Origin: Klebsiella pneumoniae
Lineage (GTDB): Bacteria > Desulfobacterota > Binatia > UBA12015
Direction of reading: 5' to 3'
Assembly (NCBI GenBank): GCA_945872365.1
Contig: CAMBZJ010000023.1
Span: forward strand, 1 to 50,032
DNA length: 50,032 bases
Shown here: positions 32,229-41,365 of the stretch, piece after piece
Layout of the letters: each line of letters starts with the position of its first letter
Numbering within the stretch: position 1 is the stretch's first letter
Notes under the pieces: model-generated
What the model was told of the DNA's origin: nothing
What the model saw: only the letters and a program-made list of their open reading frames with translations
Databases searched by the model: none
Program-made: the position numbers and the translations under genes

Positions 32229-33605
32229 ATGGACCCACGCGAAACCACCACCGTGACGCGCGGCCGAGGGCCCCGAATCCCGCGCCGCACCTTCGTGCGC
32301 CGCGGCGGCCTCCTGGCCCTCGTTCTGGCATCGCTCGCCGCGGGTTGGGCGGCTCGTCCGAAGATTCCCGTCCCCGGCGACGTCGTCCTCGTCGTCGTGG
32401 ACACGCTGCGCGCCGACCATCTGCCGACCTATGGCTACCACCGCCTGACGGCCCCCTCGATCGAGCGCTTCGCGCGTGACGCCGTCGTCTACGACCGGGC
32501 CATCTCTCCCGGCACCTGGACCGTGGCCTCGCATGCCTCGATGTTCACCGGCCTCTGGCCGTCCTTCCACGGCGCCGAGCGGATGCCCGGTCGGGAGATG
32601 ACGGCGCGGCCGATGCGCAAGGGGGCGCGCACGCTCGCGGAGATCCTGCGCGAAGCCGGCCTCCACACGGCGGGCTTCGTCGGCAATAACGCCTTCGTCG
32701 CGCGCTCGTTCGGCTTCGGCCGTGGCTTCGAGCAATTCGAGAACGACGTGGGCCTCTCCTTCCCGCCGCTGCTCGCCCGCGAGGTCGCGGACTGGATCGA
32801 GCGGCAGACCGACCGGATCTTCCTGTTCATCAACATCCTCGATCCGCACGAACCCTACGCGCCTCCCGTACCGCTCGACACCATGTTCCCGACCAAGCAG
32901 CCGGATCTCGGGGACTCGATGACGGTCGCGGTGGACGGCGGCATGAAGGTCGAACCGCGCATGCAGGAGCACTTCGTCTCGCAGTACGACGGCGAGATCG
33001 TGCTCGCCGACCGCGCCGTCGGTGCGATCGTGCAGACCCTCGTCCGCACGGGCCGATACGACGACGCGCTCATCGTCGTGACCTCCGACCACGGCGAGTT
33101 TCTGGGCGAGCACGGCTGGGCCGGCCATGGGCAATTGCCCTTCGAGCCGGAGGTTCACGTCCCGCTGGTCGTGAAGTATCCCGGACAGTGGCGCGCGGGC
33201 GAGCACGTGGCGCGCCGCGTGTCGACGCGCCGCCTGTTCGGGACGATCCTCGGATCGCTCGGTATCCGGTCGCCGGCGGACGTCGATTCCGGGGGACTCG
33301 ACGATCCGCACCGGGTGTGGGTGGAGGATCTCGACTCGAACGGCCACCGGGTCCTCTCGGGCTATGGCCGGGACGACAGCAAGTTGATCGACGTGACCAC
33401 GCCCGACGGTCTCTTCTCCAGTCTCTACGACCTGCGCGCCGCCCCCGACGAATTCGATGCGGTCGAGGACGACGGCTACTCCGGCGCCCTGCGCGCCGAG
33501 GCGCGGGCGTTCGCGGCACTTCCCCGGCCGTCGAACGACCAGGCCGCGTCGGAGGTCGATGCGGAGCGAGAGGCCCAACTGCGGGCGCTCGGTTACCTGC
33601 GCTGA
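32229..33605 (+). CDS. sulfatase-superfamily hydrolase
   Basis: This 458-residue member of the alkaline-phosphatase/sulfatase superfamily has an N-terminal signal of the twin-Arg kind (RRTFVRRGGLLALVLASLAAG, about residues 20-40), so it is probably exported. Metal-site motifs are VLVVVDTLRADHL and IVVTSDHGEFLGEHGWAGHG. The nucleophile region reads SPGTWTVASHASMFTG. It lacks the C/S-x-P-x-R sequence needed for formylglycine, so Thr is probably the nucleophile, as in phosphoglycerol-transferase and other phospho-hydrolase members. It may therefore act on phosphate or alkyl groups. The C-terminal EREAQLRALGYLR is typical for these proteins. Confidence 0.82.
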   Translation: MDPRETTTVTRGRGPRIPRRTFVRRGGLLALVLASLAAGWAARPKIPVPGDVVLVVVDTLRADHLPTYGYHRLTAPSIERFARDAVVYDRAISPGTWTVASHASMFTGLWPSFHGAERMPGREMTARPMRKGARTLAEILREAGLHTAGFVGNNAFVARSFGFGRGFEQFENDVGLSFPPLLAREVADWIERQTDRIFLFINILDPHEPYAPPVPLDTMFPTKQPDLGDSMTVAVDGGMKVEPRMQEHFVSQYDGEIVLADRAVGAIVQTLVRTGRYDDALIVVTSDHGEFLGEHGWAGHGQLPFEPEVHVPLVVKYPGQWRAGEHVARRVSTRRLFGTILGSLGIRSPADVDSGGLDDPHRVWVEDLDSNGHRVLSGYGRDDSKLIDVTTPDGLFSSLYDLRAAPDEFDAVEDDGYSGALRAEARAFAALPRPSNDQAASEVDAEREAQLRALGYLR

Positions 33606-33607
33606 GA

Positions 33608-33648
33608 CCCGGAGGGGGTCGGCGGGCCGGGCCCTCCGCCCCTCCGGG
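33608..33648. terminator. bidirectional hairpin between sulfatase-like gene and pckG
   Basis: CCCGGAGGGG pairs perfectly with CCCCTCCGGG around a 21-base loop. It lies between the stops of two convergent genes. An alternative inner pairing CGGAGGG/CCCTCCG is also possible. No U-tract is present. Confidence 0.5.
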
Positions 33649-33702
33649 ACGAGCGACGGTCCGCCCGGAGCGGGCTGCGATCGCTCGCGGCCCGGAGCGG
33701 CG

Positions 33703-35481
33703 TCAGACCCGCGACATCAATAGTTCGCGCTGCAGGACGAGCGTCGGCGGCATGGTCGCCGCATGCTTCTCGAAGAGTTCCTTCTGCAGCTCGAATTCCT
33801 GCTTCCACTCCGCATGGTCGATCGCCATCGCCGCGTCGATCTGCGCCGGTGTCGCGTCGAGGCCGGTCGTATCGATCTGGCCCTTCTCCGGCACCCAGCC
33901 GAGCGCGGTCTCCTTTGCGGTGGCGCGGCCCTCCGCGCGATCGACGATCCACTTCAGCACCCGCATATTGTCGCCAAAGCCCGGCCACAGGAACTTGCCG
34001 TCCTTGTCCTGGCGGAACCAGTTGACCTGGAAGATCCGCGGCGGGTTGGGGATCTTGTGCTGCATGTCGAGCCAGTGCTGGAAATAGCGACCCATGTCGT
34101 AGCCGCAGAAGGGAAGCATGGCCATCGGGTCGCGGCGCACGACGCCGACCTGGCCGATGGCGGCCGCCGTGGTCTCGCTGCCCATCGTCGCACCGAGATA
34201 GACGCCGTGGGTCCAGTTGAAGCTCTCCAGCACCAGCGGGACCGTCGTCGAGCGACGACCTCCGAAGATGATCGCGGAGATCGGAACGCCCTGCGGGTCG
34301 TTCGCCTTGGGCGACAGCACCGGGTTGTTCGACATCGGCGCGGTGAAGCGACTGTTGGGGTGGGCGGCCTTCTCCTTGGAGCCCCGCTGCCAGGGGCGCC
34401 CCTGCCAGTCGGTGAGTTCGGCGGGCACCTCGCCGTCCATTCCCTCCCACCAGACGTCGCCGTCGGGCGTCAGGGCGACGTTGGTGAACAGCGTGTCGCG
34501 CTCGACGCAGCGCATGGCGTTGGGGTTCGACTTGTTGCTCGTGCCGGGGGCAACCCCGAAGTAGCCGGCTTCCGGATTGATCGCCCAGAGTCGACCGTCC
34601 GTGCCCACGCGCATCCAGGAAATATCGTCGCCGACCGTCCAGATCTTCCAGCCCTTGTACTGCGCGGGCGGGATCAGCATCGCGAAGTTCGTCTTGCCGC
34701 AGGCCGACGGGAACGCGGCGGCGACGTAGGTCGTCTCGCCCTGGGGGTTCTCGACGCCGAGGATGAGCATGTGCTCGGCGAGCCACCCCTCGGTTCGGCC
34801 GAGGTAGGAGCCGATGCGAAGCGCGAGGCACTTCTTGCCGAGCAGCACGTTGCCGCCGTAGCCGCTGCCGGTGGACCAGATCGTGTTGTCCTCGGGGAAG
34901 TGGCAGATGAAGCGCTTCTCGGGGTCGAGGTCGAGGGTCGAGTGCAGTCCGCGGTTGAAGTCGTTCGAATCGCCGAGCATATCGAGCGCCGCCGTGCCCA
35001 TGCGCGTCATGATGCGCATGTTCAGCACCACGTAGGCGCTGTCCGTGAGTTCGACGCCGATCTTCGCCATCGGCGAGCCGACCGGGCCCATCGCGTATGG
35101 AATCACGTACATGGTGCGGCCCTTCATGCAGCCGGCGAAGAGCTTGCCGAGCTTGCCGTAGGCCTCCTTCGGATCCATCCAGTTGTTGTTCGGACCCGCC
35201 TCGACCTTTGAGCGCGTGCAGATGAAGGTGAGGTGCTCGACGCGTGCGACGTCGTTCGGATTGGAGCGGTGGAGGTAGCAACCGGGACGCTTGCGCTGGT
35301 CGAGCGGGATCAGGATGCCTTGGTCGACCGCCTCCTGCGTGAAGCAGGCCCGCTCCGCCTCCGAGCCGTCGCACCAGTGGATGCGATCGGGCTGGGTGAG
35401 CTTCGCCATGTCGGCGACCCAGGCCTCGAGATGGGGGTTGCGGACCGAGGGAGTGGTGGCTTGGGCTGGCGGATTGCTCAT
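33703..35481 (-). CDS. pckG: phosphoenolpyruvate carboxykinase (GTP)
   Basis: This 592-residue GTP-dependent PEPCK makes phosphoenolpyruvate from oxaloacetate for gluconeogenesis. Motifs are [24 protein letters not shown] at the N-terminus, the [18 protein letters not shown] lysine/nucleotide region, and the P-loop-like [12 protein letters not shown] with the reactive Cys261. The C-terminal part has [20 protein letters not shown]. Length and motif order match the GTP type, not the ATP type (pckA). Its own promoter was not found; TetR lies 129 bases upstream on the same strand, so partial co-transcription is possible. Confidence 0.96.
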   Translation of the reverse strand: MSNPPAQATTPSVRNPHLEAWVADMAKLTQPDRIHWCDGSEAERACFTQEAVDQGILIPLDQRKRPGCYLHRSNPNDVARVEHLTFICTRSKVEAGPNNNWMDPKEAYGKLGKLFAGCMKGRTMYVIPYAMGPVGSPMAKIGVELTDSAYVVLNMRIMTRMGTAALDMLGDSNDFNRGLHSTLDLDPEKRFICHFPEDNTIWSTGSGYGGNVLLGKKCLALRIGSYLGRTEGWLAEHMLILGVENPQGETTYVAAAFPSACGKTNFAMLIPPAQYKGWKIWTVGDDISWMRVGTDGRLWAINPEAGYFGVAPGTSNKSNPNAMRCVERDTLFTNVALTPDGDVWWEGMDGEVPAELTDWQGRPWQRGSKEKAAHPNSRFTAPMSNNPVLSPKANDPQGVPISAIIFGGRRSTTVPLVLESFNWTHGVYLGATMGSETTAAAIGQVGVVRRDPMAMLPFCGYDMGRYFQHWLDMQHKIPNPPRIFQVNWFRQDKDGKFLWPGFGDNMRVLKWIVDRAEGRATAKETALGWVPEKGQIDTTGLDATPAQIDAAMAIDHAEWKQEFELQKELFEKHAATMPPTLVLQRELLMSRV

Positions 35482-35610
35482 GCGCGCTCGTCCTTGGCGT
35501 CTGGCACGACGTCCTGCTCTCGACCGTGGATTGCTGCCGGGGACCCGGCGGATTGGTCCCTCGCTATAACGTCCTGATCCATCCGGGGCCAGCGATCATT
35601 AGCGCAGCCG

Positions 35611-36330
35611 CTATAGCCGCGGGTTGGTCGGCCCGTCTCCGCGCAGGAAAGTTCGCCTGACCACCCGGAGGAACCCTTCGAGGAGATCCTCGCGCGAGCC
35701 CTTCATGCCGGTGGCCACCCAGTGCGAGAGGTGGGCCTGGTCGATCCCGGTGAACAGGACCGAGAGATAGGCCGGGTTCTCGTCGATGAAGACCCGGGCC
35801 GCCACGCCCCGGGCGAAGATCCCCGCCTGGAGGTCGTGGATGCGCTGTGAAAGCGCCCGTCGCTCCGCGTCGCTGCCTGGCTCGAGAGCCCAGGAGGCGC
35901 CGGTGCGGATGTGCATGCGCAGGAAGTCGGGGTGGGCGAAGAAGTACGTCACATAGGCCCGCGAGAGCGCTTCGAGGGTGGCCACCGGGTCGGCCTCGTC
36001 GGCGACCACGGCCGCGACCAGGTCGCGCAACTCCCCGCCCCGGCGCTCGACGAGCGACTGGAACAAGTGCTCCTTGCTCGGAAAGATGGCGTAGATGGAG
36101 CCCATCGACAGTTCCGCCTTGCGGGAGATGTCCTGGACCTTGGCCGACTCGAAGCCCTGCTCGGCGAAGACGGCTTCGGCCGCGATCAGGATGTGCTCCC
36201 GGTAGAGGCTCTCCCGCGCTAGGCGGGCTACCTCTCGCGGGCCGTCGCCCGGCTTCGCGCGCCGGCTCCGTGCCGGCCCCGGGCGCCCCCGGGCGGCGGG
36301 TGCGCGAGCGGTCGTGCGAGGCCCGGCCAT
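35611..36330 (-). CDS. TetR-family transcriptional regulator
   Basis: The 239-residue protein begins with a long basic tail, then a TetR helix-turn-helix: ILIAAEAVFAEQGFESAKVQDISRKAELSMGSIYAIFPSKEHLFQSLVERR at about residues 45-95. A C-terminal ligand-binding domain of variable sequence follows. The start ATG 36330 fits this domain layout. An extended -10 promoter (TGC-TAGGTT) lies only a few bases upstream, so the message may be nearly leaderless. It is divergent from a four-gene oxidative operon. A perfect palindrome between them is the probable operator, and the regulator is likely both self-controlled and the local repressor. Confidence 0.88.
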   Translation of the reverse strand: MAGPRTTARAPAARGRPGPARSRRAKPGDGPREVARLARESLYREHILIAAEAVFAEQGFESAKVQDISRKAELSMGSIYAIFPSKEHLFQSLVERRGGELRDLVAAVVADEADPVATLEALSRAYVTYFFAHPDFLRMHIRTGASWALEPGSDAERRALSQRIHDLQAGIFARGVAARVFIDENPAYLSVLFTGIDQAHLSHWVATGMKGSREDLLEGFLRVVRRTFLRGDGPTNPRL

Positions 36331-36340
36331 CGAAGCGGCG

Positions 36341-36369
36341 AACCTAGCATTGGCGATTTCGATTGACAA
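36341..36369 (-). promoter_or_regulatory. promoter of the TetR gene
   Basis: On the minus strand, TTGTCA (36369-36364) and, 17 bases on, TAGGTT (36346-36341) preceded by TGC form an extended -10 promoter. Its -35 box overlaps that of the divergent promoter. Confidence 0.55.
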
Positions 36370-36390
36370 GTCGAGTTTCCGAATGATAAT
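36363..36390 (+). promoter_or_regulatory. promoter of the LLM-ALDH-ADH-amidohydrolase operon
   Basis: TTGACA at 36363-36368, 16 bases, GATAAT at 36385-36390 (5 of 6). It is about 65 bases before the first gene of the operon. Confidence 0.75.
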
Positions 36391-36394
36391 TCGG
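36379..36394. promoter_or_regulatory. perfect palindromic operator candidate (TetR site)
   Basis: CCGAAT-GATA-ATTCGG is a perfect inverted repeat that covers the -10 box of the divergent operon. This is the classical position for repression by steric block. The size of each half (6 bases with a 4-base centre) is within the range of TetR-family operators. Confidence 0.7.
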
Positions 36395-36454
36395 TAATTC
36401 TGTTTCAAGGCCACTGCTCGGCGCCGGCCGAGCCTGCGGATCGGAGAATCGACC

Positions 36455-37576
36455 ATGGAGTTCGGCATTTTCTCGCAGATGCACGTCCCGCCCGGCGAGG
36501 ACGAACACAGCCGCTTCCTGCGCGAGGTGGACGTCGCCATCGCGACCGATGCTGCGGGCTTCAAGTACAACTGGGCGCCGGAGCACCACTTCCTGGAGAA
36601 CTATTCCCACCAGCCGGCTCCGGAGGTCTTCCTTTCCTTCATCGCGGCGCGGGCGCCGCGCATCCACGTGGGCCACGCGATCGTGAACATCACGGCAGCC
36701 GTGAACCACCCGGCGCGCGTCGCCGAGCGCATCGCGACCCTCGATCACCTGACCGAAGGTCGGGTCGAGTTCGGCACCGGTCGTGGCTCGTCGTCGGCCG
36801 AGTGGGGCGGATTCGCCATCCCCGATGCGCCGATCACCAAGGATATGTGGCAGGAGTCGATCGAGCAGATCCCGCGGATGTGGAGCGACGAGCCCTACGA
36901 GTACGAGGGGCGGTTCTTTCGCATGCCCAACCGCAACGTGCTGCCCAAGCCGTTCTCCAAGCCGAACCCGCCGATTTGGCTCGCCTGCGCGAGTCCGCCG
37001 ACCTTCGCCATGGCCGGCGAGATGGGACTCGGGGCGCTCTGCTTCGTGAACGGCACGATGGACGACATCCGCCCGCTCGTGAAGGCCTACAAGGACGGCA
37101 TCGCGCGCTGCAAGAAGCCGGTCGGCGGATTCGTGAACGACAACATCGCGGTGACGAGCCAGATGTTCTGCCTCGAGGACGGCGACGAGGCCCGCCACCA
37201 CTTCAGCAAGGCGAAGACCGGGAAGTTTCTGGAGTTCTTCTTCAAGTGGCTCGACTCGGTGCCGCGCCCCAAGGGAATGCCGGCGACCGGACCGGTCACG
37301 ATCCCCGAGCCGACCGTCGCGGCGCTCGAGCAGCGCACCAAGGCCGGCGGCTACATGATCGGCTCGCCCGAAGAGGTCGCCTCGTCGATCCAGCAGTACG
37401 AGGAACTCGGCGTGGACCAGCTCATCTACGCGCCGCTCACGATGGTGATGGACCAGAAGCTCGTGCTCAAGTCGGTCGAGACCTTCGGCAAGCATGTCCT
37501 GCCGCGCTTCGACAAGGACCCGGTGCACCGCACGCGCCGGCTGCGCGAGGCGGCCCTCGCGTCGCGGGCGGCCTGA
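36455..37576 (+). CDS. luciferase-like flavin monooxygenase
   Basis: This 373-residue protein of the bacterial-luciferase (LLM) fold has EFGIFSQMHVPPGED at the start, the EHHF barrel segment, RVGHAIVNI-type strand VGHAIVNITAAVNHPARVAERIATLDHLTEGRVEFGTGRG, and the C-terminal IGSPEEVASSIQQYEELGVDQLIYA. LLM enzymes use reduced FMN (or F420) and oxygen to hydroxylate or split ketones and aldehydes, alkanes or aromatics. The substrate is not predictable. It is the first gene of the operon, 65 bases after a TetR-controlled promoter, and is likely the committing oxygenase. A GGAG site precedes ATG 36455. Confidence 0.88.
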   Translation: MEFGIFSQMHVPPGEDEHSRFLREVDVAIATDAAGFKYNWAPEHHFLENYSHQPAPEVFLSFIAARAPRIHVGHAIVNITAAVNHPARVAERIATLDHLTEGRVEFGTGRGSSSAEWGGFAIPDAPITKDMWQESIEQIPRMWSDEPYEYEGRFFRMPNRNVLPKPFSKPNPPIWLACASPPTFAMAGEMGLGALCFVNGTMDDIRPLVKAYKDGIARCKKPVGGFVNDNIAVTSQMFCLEDGDEARHHFSKAKTGKFLEFFFKWLDSVPRPKGMPATGPVTIPEPTVAALEQRTKAGGYMIGSPEEVASSIQQYEELGVDQLIYAPLTMVMDQKLVLKSVETFGKHVLPRFDKDPVHRTRRLREAALASRAA

Positions 37577-37604
37577 GGCGCCTCCCGCGCCGAACCCCGA
37601 GCCG

Positions 37605-39080
37605 ATGGCCCCGAGCGTGCCCGTCTTCGACCGCGTCCTGATCGGAGGCGAGTGGGTGCCCGCCGAGCGGGGAACCTACGACATCGTGAACCCGGCGACC
37701 GAGGAGGTCGCCGGACGGGCCCCGGAGTGCTCGACCGCGCAAGTGGCCGCCGCGGCGCGCGCAGCGCGCCGTGCCTTCGAGCAGGGGCCTTGGCGTTCGA
37801 TGACCGGGGCCGAGCGCGGCGCCTGTCTGCGCGATGCCGCGGAGAGGTTTCGCAAGGCGATCCCCGGTCTCGTCGATCTCACCGTGGCGGAGACCGGGGC
37901 CCTGCGGCCCATCGCGGAACGGCTGCAGGTCGCCGAGGTCGTGCAGCGGCTCGCGAAGTATGCCGATCTCGCCACCGCCCCGGTCGAGCAGGGCCTGCCG
38001 CCGCTCGAGCGGGCGGGTGTCGCCGGTGGGCCGGCGACGGTCGCTTCCGGATTCGTCGTGCGCGAGCCGGTCGGCGTCGTCGCCTGCATCAGCCCCTTCA
38101 ACTTCCCGATGACGAACTGTGCGGGCAAGATCGCGCCGGCGCTCGCCTGCGGGAACACCGTGGTCGTCAAGCCGCCGCCGATCGACCCGATGGGCGTCAT
38201 CGAGCTGACCCGCATCGTCGCCTCGGCGTTGCCGCCGGGGGTCGTCAACCTTGTGTCGGGAGCCGGCCCGGAGATCGGGGAGGCGCTCGTCGCCTCGCCC
38301 GACGTCGACATGATCTCCTTTACCGGCAGCACCGCGGTCGGCGAACGTATCGAGGAGGTCGCGGCGCGCGGGCTGAAGCGCACGCTCCAGGAACTCGGCG
38401 GCAAGTCGGCGAACCTGGTCTTCGCGGACTGCGACGTCGAGAAGGCGTTGCGCAGCTCGATGAGCGTCTGGACGTTTCACTCCGGGCAGATCTGCATCGC
38501 ACCGACGCGCCTGCTGGTCGAGGCGTCGATCTACGACGAGTTCACGACGCGCATGGCGAAGGCGGCCCCGGCTCTCAGGATCGGCGATCCGAACGAGCCC
38601 GGGGTGGTGCTCGGGCCGCTCGTCTCGCGGGCGCAGCTCGAGCGGGTGGAGCGCTACGTGGCGCTCGGGCTCTCCGAGGGCGCGCACCTCGCGTGCGGCG
38701 GGCGGCGGCCGGCGCAGCCCGCCCGCGGCTTCTACTTCGAGCCCACGCTCTTCACCGGCGTGCGCAACGACATGCGGATCGCGCGCGAGGAGATCTTCGG
38801 CCCTGTGATCGCGGCGATTCCGTTCCGCGACGAGGCGGAGGCGATCGCACTCGCCAACGACTCAGACTTCGGACTCTACGGCTACGTCTGGACCAAGGAC
38901 GCCGGCAAGGCGCTGCGGGTCGCGCGCTCCCTGCGCACCGGCACGGTCCAGATCAACGGCAGCCCCCCGAATCCCGACGCGCCCTTCGGCGGCTTCAAGC
39001 GCAGCGGTATCGGCCGCGACGGCGGGGCTTTCGCCCTTCAGACCTACACCGAGATGAAGTACATCGGCTGGACAGCGTGA
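37605..39080 (+). CDS. aldehyde dehydrogenase (NAD(P)-dependent)
   Basis: This 491-residue aldehyde dehydrogenase oxidises an aldehyde to a carboxylate. It contains the general-base Glu263 in LQELGGKSANLV and catalytic Cys297 in FHSGQICIAPTRL. The cofactor-domain FTGSTAVGERI is also present, and the C-terminal GGFKRSGIGRDGG is typical. ATG 37605 is chosen from the family N-terminus (VFDRVLIGGEWVPAERG), as the in-frame codons upstream lie inside the previous gene. It is 28 bases after the monooxygenase gene. It is expected to remove an aldehyde produced by the monooxygenase or the alcohol dehydrogenase. Confidence 0.94.
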   Translation: MAPSVPVFDRVLIGGEWVPAERGTYDIVNPATEEVAGRAPECSTAQVAAAARAARRAFEQGPWRSMTGAERGACLRDAAERFRKAIPGLVDLTVAETGALRPIAERLQVAEVVQRLAKYADLATAPVEQGLPPLERAGVAGGPATVASGFVVREPVGVVACISPFNFPMTNCAGKIAPALACGNTVVVKPPPIDPMGVIELTRIVASALPPGVVNLVSGAGPEIGEALVASPDVDMISFTGSTAVGERIEEVAARGLKRTLQELGGKSANLVFADCDVEKALRSSMSVWTFHSGQICIAPTRLLVEASIYDEFTTRMAKAAPALRIGDPNEPGVVLGPLVSRAQLERVERYVALGLSEGAHLACGGRRPAQPARGFYFEPTLFTGVRNDMRIAREEIFGPVIAAIPFRDEAEAIALANDSDFGLYGYVWTKDAGKALRVARSLRTGTVQINGSPPNPDAPFGGFKRSGIGRDGGAFALQTYTEMKYIGWTA

Positions 39081-39105
39081 GCCGGTCCCGCGCAGCGAGG
39101 AATCC

Positions 39106-40179
39106 TTGAAGGCAGCCGTCTTCCACGAAGTGGGCAAACCCGTGTCGGTCGAGGACGTTTCCGTCCGCGCTCCCGGCGAAGGCGAGGTTCTGGTCGCGAT
39201 CCGCGCCGCCGGCCTGTGCCATTCGGACGTGAGCGCGATCAACGGCACCTACCCGACACCGCGTCCCACCGTGATGGGGCACGAGGGCGCGGGCATCGTC
39301 GAGGCCGTCGGGCCGGGCGTCCGTACCTTGAAGGAGGGCGACGCGGTCGTCCTCTCGACGCTCGCCCACTGCGGTCAGTGCCCGGAGTGCGACGTCGGCC
39401 ACCCGACGATGTGTTGGAACGCCCCGCGGCCCTCCACGCCGTTCACGGTCGGCGGCAAGCCAGCCTGGAACTTCGCGAACGCCTCCACGTTCTCCGAACG
39501 CACAGTGGTGCGCGCTTCGAGCGCGATCAGGATCCCGGCGCGGATGCCCATGCCCCAGGCGGCCCTCATCGGTTGCGGGATCATCACCGGGGTGGGCGCG
39601 GTGCTGAATCGGGCGAAGGTCGAGGCCGGCCGCACGATGGCGGTCTTCGGCACCGGCGGCATTGGGCTCAACGTCATCCAGGGCGGCGTCCTGGCGGGTG
39701 CGGGGCGGATCATCGCCGTGGACCTCGTGCCGGCCAAACTCGACTGGGCCCGTCGTTTCGGCGCGACCGACGTCGTCGACGCACGGGAAGTCGATCCGGT
39801 CCTGGCGATCAAGGACCTCACCGGCGGACGCGGCGTGGACTACGCCTTCGAGGCGGTCGGCCACCTCAAGGCCATCGAGCAGGCGTTTGCCTCGCTCGCG
39901 CCCGGGGGTAGTCTCGTCATCGTGGGTGTGCCGAAACTCGATGCCCGCGCCGATTTTCTCGTGAACGCACTCCGCCTCGACCGTGCGATCCTCGGCTGCC
40001 GCTACGGCACGGCGAGGCCGCAGAACGACTTCCCCATGCTCGCTGAACTCTATCTCGGCGGGCGCCTCAAGATCGACGAACTCATCACGCGGCAATACGC
40101 ACTCGACGACGTCAATCACGCGATCGAGGACCTCGAAAAAGGCGAACTCGCGCGCGGCGTGTTCGACATGACCGCCTAG
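39106..40179 (+). CDS. zinc-dependent alcohol dehydrogenase
   Basis: This 357-residue medium-chain alcohol dehydrogenase has complete zinc sites. The catalytic zinc is bound by Cys38, His59-Glu60 and Cys157. The structural zinc site is Cys89, Cys92, Cys95 and Cys103 (C-x2-C-x2-C-x7-C). The Rossmann motif is GTGGIG (182-187). The family with an intact structural zinc and an IGCGIITGVGA segment includes class III-like and mycothiol- or NDMA-linked alcohol dehydrogenases. The start is TTG 39106, preceded by GAGGAATCC. It lies between aldehyde dehydrogenase and amidohydrolase genes and likely interconverts the alcohol and aldehyde of the pathway substrate. Confidence 0.92.
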   Translation: MKAAVFHEVGKPVSVEDVSVRAPGEGEVLVAIRAAGLCHSDVSAINGTYPTPRPTVMGHEGAGIVEAVGPGVRTLKEGDAVVLSTLAHCGQCPECDVGHPTMCWNAPRPSTPFTVGGKPAWNFANASTFSERTVVRASSAIRIPARMPMPQAALIGCGIITGVGAVLNRAKVEAGRTMAVFGTGGIGLNVIQGGVLAGAGRIIAVDLVPAKLDWARRFGATDVVDAREVDPVLAIKDLTGGRGVDYAFEAVGHLKAIEQAFASLAPGGSLVIVGVPKLDARADFLVNALRLDRAILGCRYGTARPQNDFPMLAELYLGGRLKIDELITRQYALDDVNHAIEDLEKGELARGVFDMTA

Positions 40180-40209
40180 AAGGCTCTTCGAAAAGCCAGG
40201 GAGAAGACG

Positions 40210-41268
40210 ATGGGACGCTTCAACTACCAGGTGATCGATGCGGACGGCCACGGCGGCGAGTTCGCCAACTGGCAGGAGACCGTCGGCGAGAAGTGGATGC
40301 CGACGCTCGCCGCGTATCGCGAGAAGATCAAGAAGCATTACAGCCGGTTGCCGATCCCCGGGGGCGGCCAGTCGCGCCCGGGCGACAAGTTCGACATCCG
40401 TCCGGGCATGAACGACCCGCAGAAGCGGCTCGAGGACTTGGACCTCGAGGGCATCGACATGACGATCACCTTCCCCGGCGGCGCCGGAGAAGAGTGGGCG
40501 ATGCTCGACCCCCAGTTCTCGCTCGCGCTCTGCCAGGCGGTGAACAACTCGAAGGCTGCGTTCTCCAAGCAGTGCAACGGCCGCGTGTTCGGGGTCGCAA
40601 AGCTGCCGATGATCGACCCGCCGACGGCCGCCAAGGAGCTGCGTCGGGCCATCACCGAACTCGGCCTCAAGGGCATGGTCTGCACGCAGCACGTACGCGA
40701 CAAGAACCTCGACCATCCCGACTTCGACGTCGTCTGGGCGGAGGCCGAGCGGCTGAATATTCCCGTCTGCGTCCACGGCGGCGGGCAGGCGCCCGACCAG
40801 TACCCGGTCTGCGTGGACCGCTTCAACACGCGACTCGAGGTCCACGCGATCACCCACCCGGTCGGCAACATGATCGCCCTCGACTCCTTCTGCGTCGGCG
40901 GGATCTTCGAGCGCTTCCCGAAGCTCCGGGTCGCCTTCATGGAGTCCGGCTGCGGCTGGCTGCCGTTCTGGCTGTGGCGGCTCGACGAGCACTACGAGAA
41001 GATGCCGGAGCAGGCACCGAACATCCGTCGCAAGCCGAGCGAGTACTTCCACTCGAATTGCTGGATCTCCTGCGATCCCGACGAGAAGATGATTCCCGAG
41101 GTCGTCAAGCTCTGCGGCGACGAGCGGATTCTCTACGCCTCGGACTACTACCACTGGGACTGCGCCTTCCCGGAGACGGTCAAGTTCATCGTCGATCGCA
41201 ACGACCTCTCCGAGGCCACCAAGCAGCGCATCCTCGGCGGCAACGCGAAGAAGTTCTTCGCGCTCTGA
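40210..41268 (+). CDS. amidohydrolase-2 family protein
   Basis: This 352-residue TIM-barrel protein is related to the ACMSD/amidohydrolase_2 group. The N-terminal motif VIDADGHGGEFANW has the Asp-x-x-His type of metal site. Further conserved parts are VCVHGGGQAPD, HPVGNMIALDSF, FMESGCGWLPFWLWRLDEHYEK and the C-terminal ILYASDYYHWDCAFPE. Similar proteins hydrolyse or decarboxylate aromatic or ring-cleavage products. ATG 40210 follows AGGGAGAAG. It is the last gene of the TetR-linked operon, before a strong terminator stem. The product would be a small acid feeding central metabolism. Confidence 0.86.
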   Translation: MGRFNYQVIDADGHGGEFANWQETVGEKWMPTLAAYREKIKKHYSRLPIPGGGQSRPGDKFDIRPGMNDPQKRLEDLDLEGIDMTITFPGGAGEEWAMLDPQFSLALCQAVNNSKAAFSKQCNGRVFGVAKLPMIDPPTAAKELRRAITELGLKGMVCTQHVRDKNLDHPDFDVVWAEAERLNIPVCVHGGGQAPDQYPVCVDRFNTRLEVHAITHPVGNMIALDSFCVGGIFERFPKLRVAFMESGCGWLPFWLWRLDEHYEKMPEQAPNIRRKPSEYFHSNCWISCDPDEKMIPEVVKLCGDERILYASDYYHWDCAFPETVKFIVDRNDLSEATKQRILGGNAKKFFAL

Positions 41269-41289
41269 GCAGTTCCCAAGGAAAGCACG

Positions 41290-41326
41290 GGGGGTCTCCG
41301 GGCATGAGCCGGGCCCGGAGACCCCC
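41290..41326. terminator. 14-bp terminator stem between convergent genes
   Basis: GGGGGTCTCCGGGC pairs perfectly with GCCCGGAGACCCCC around a nine-base loop. It lies 22 bases after the amidohydrolase stop and 40 bases from the stop of the convergent acyltransferase gene, so it can serve both strands. No U-tract follows. Confidence 0.7.
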
Positions 41327-41365
41327 GCGGTTGGCGAACCTCGAGGCCTGAGACGTTCCGAGGGG

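Noticed and set aside
33664-33700. Direct repeat CCCGGAGCGG twice before pckG
   Set aside because: A 10-base GC-rich repeat 26 bases apart can occur by chance and has no clear role.
35580-35640. GCTATAGC palindrome near the end of the TetR gene
   Set aside because: Eight bases only and not near a good promoter.
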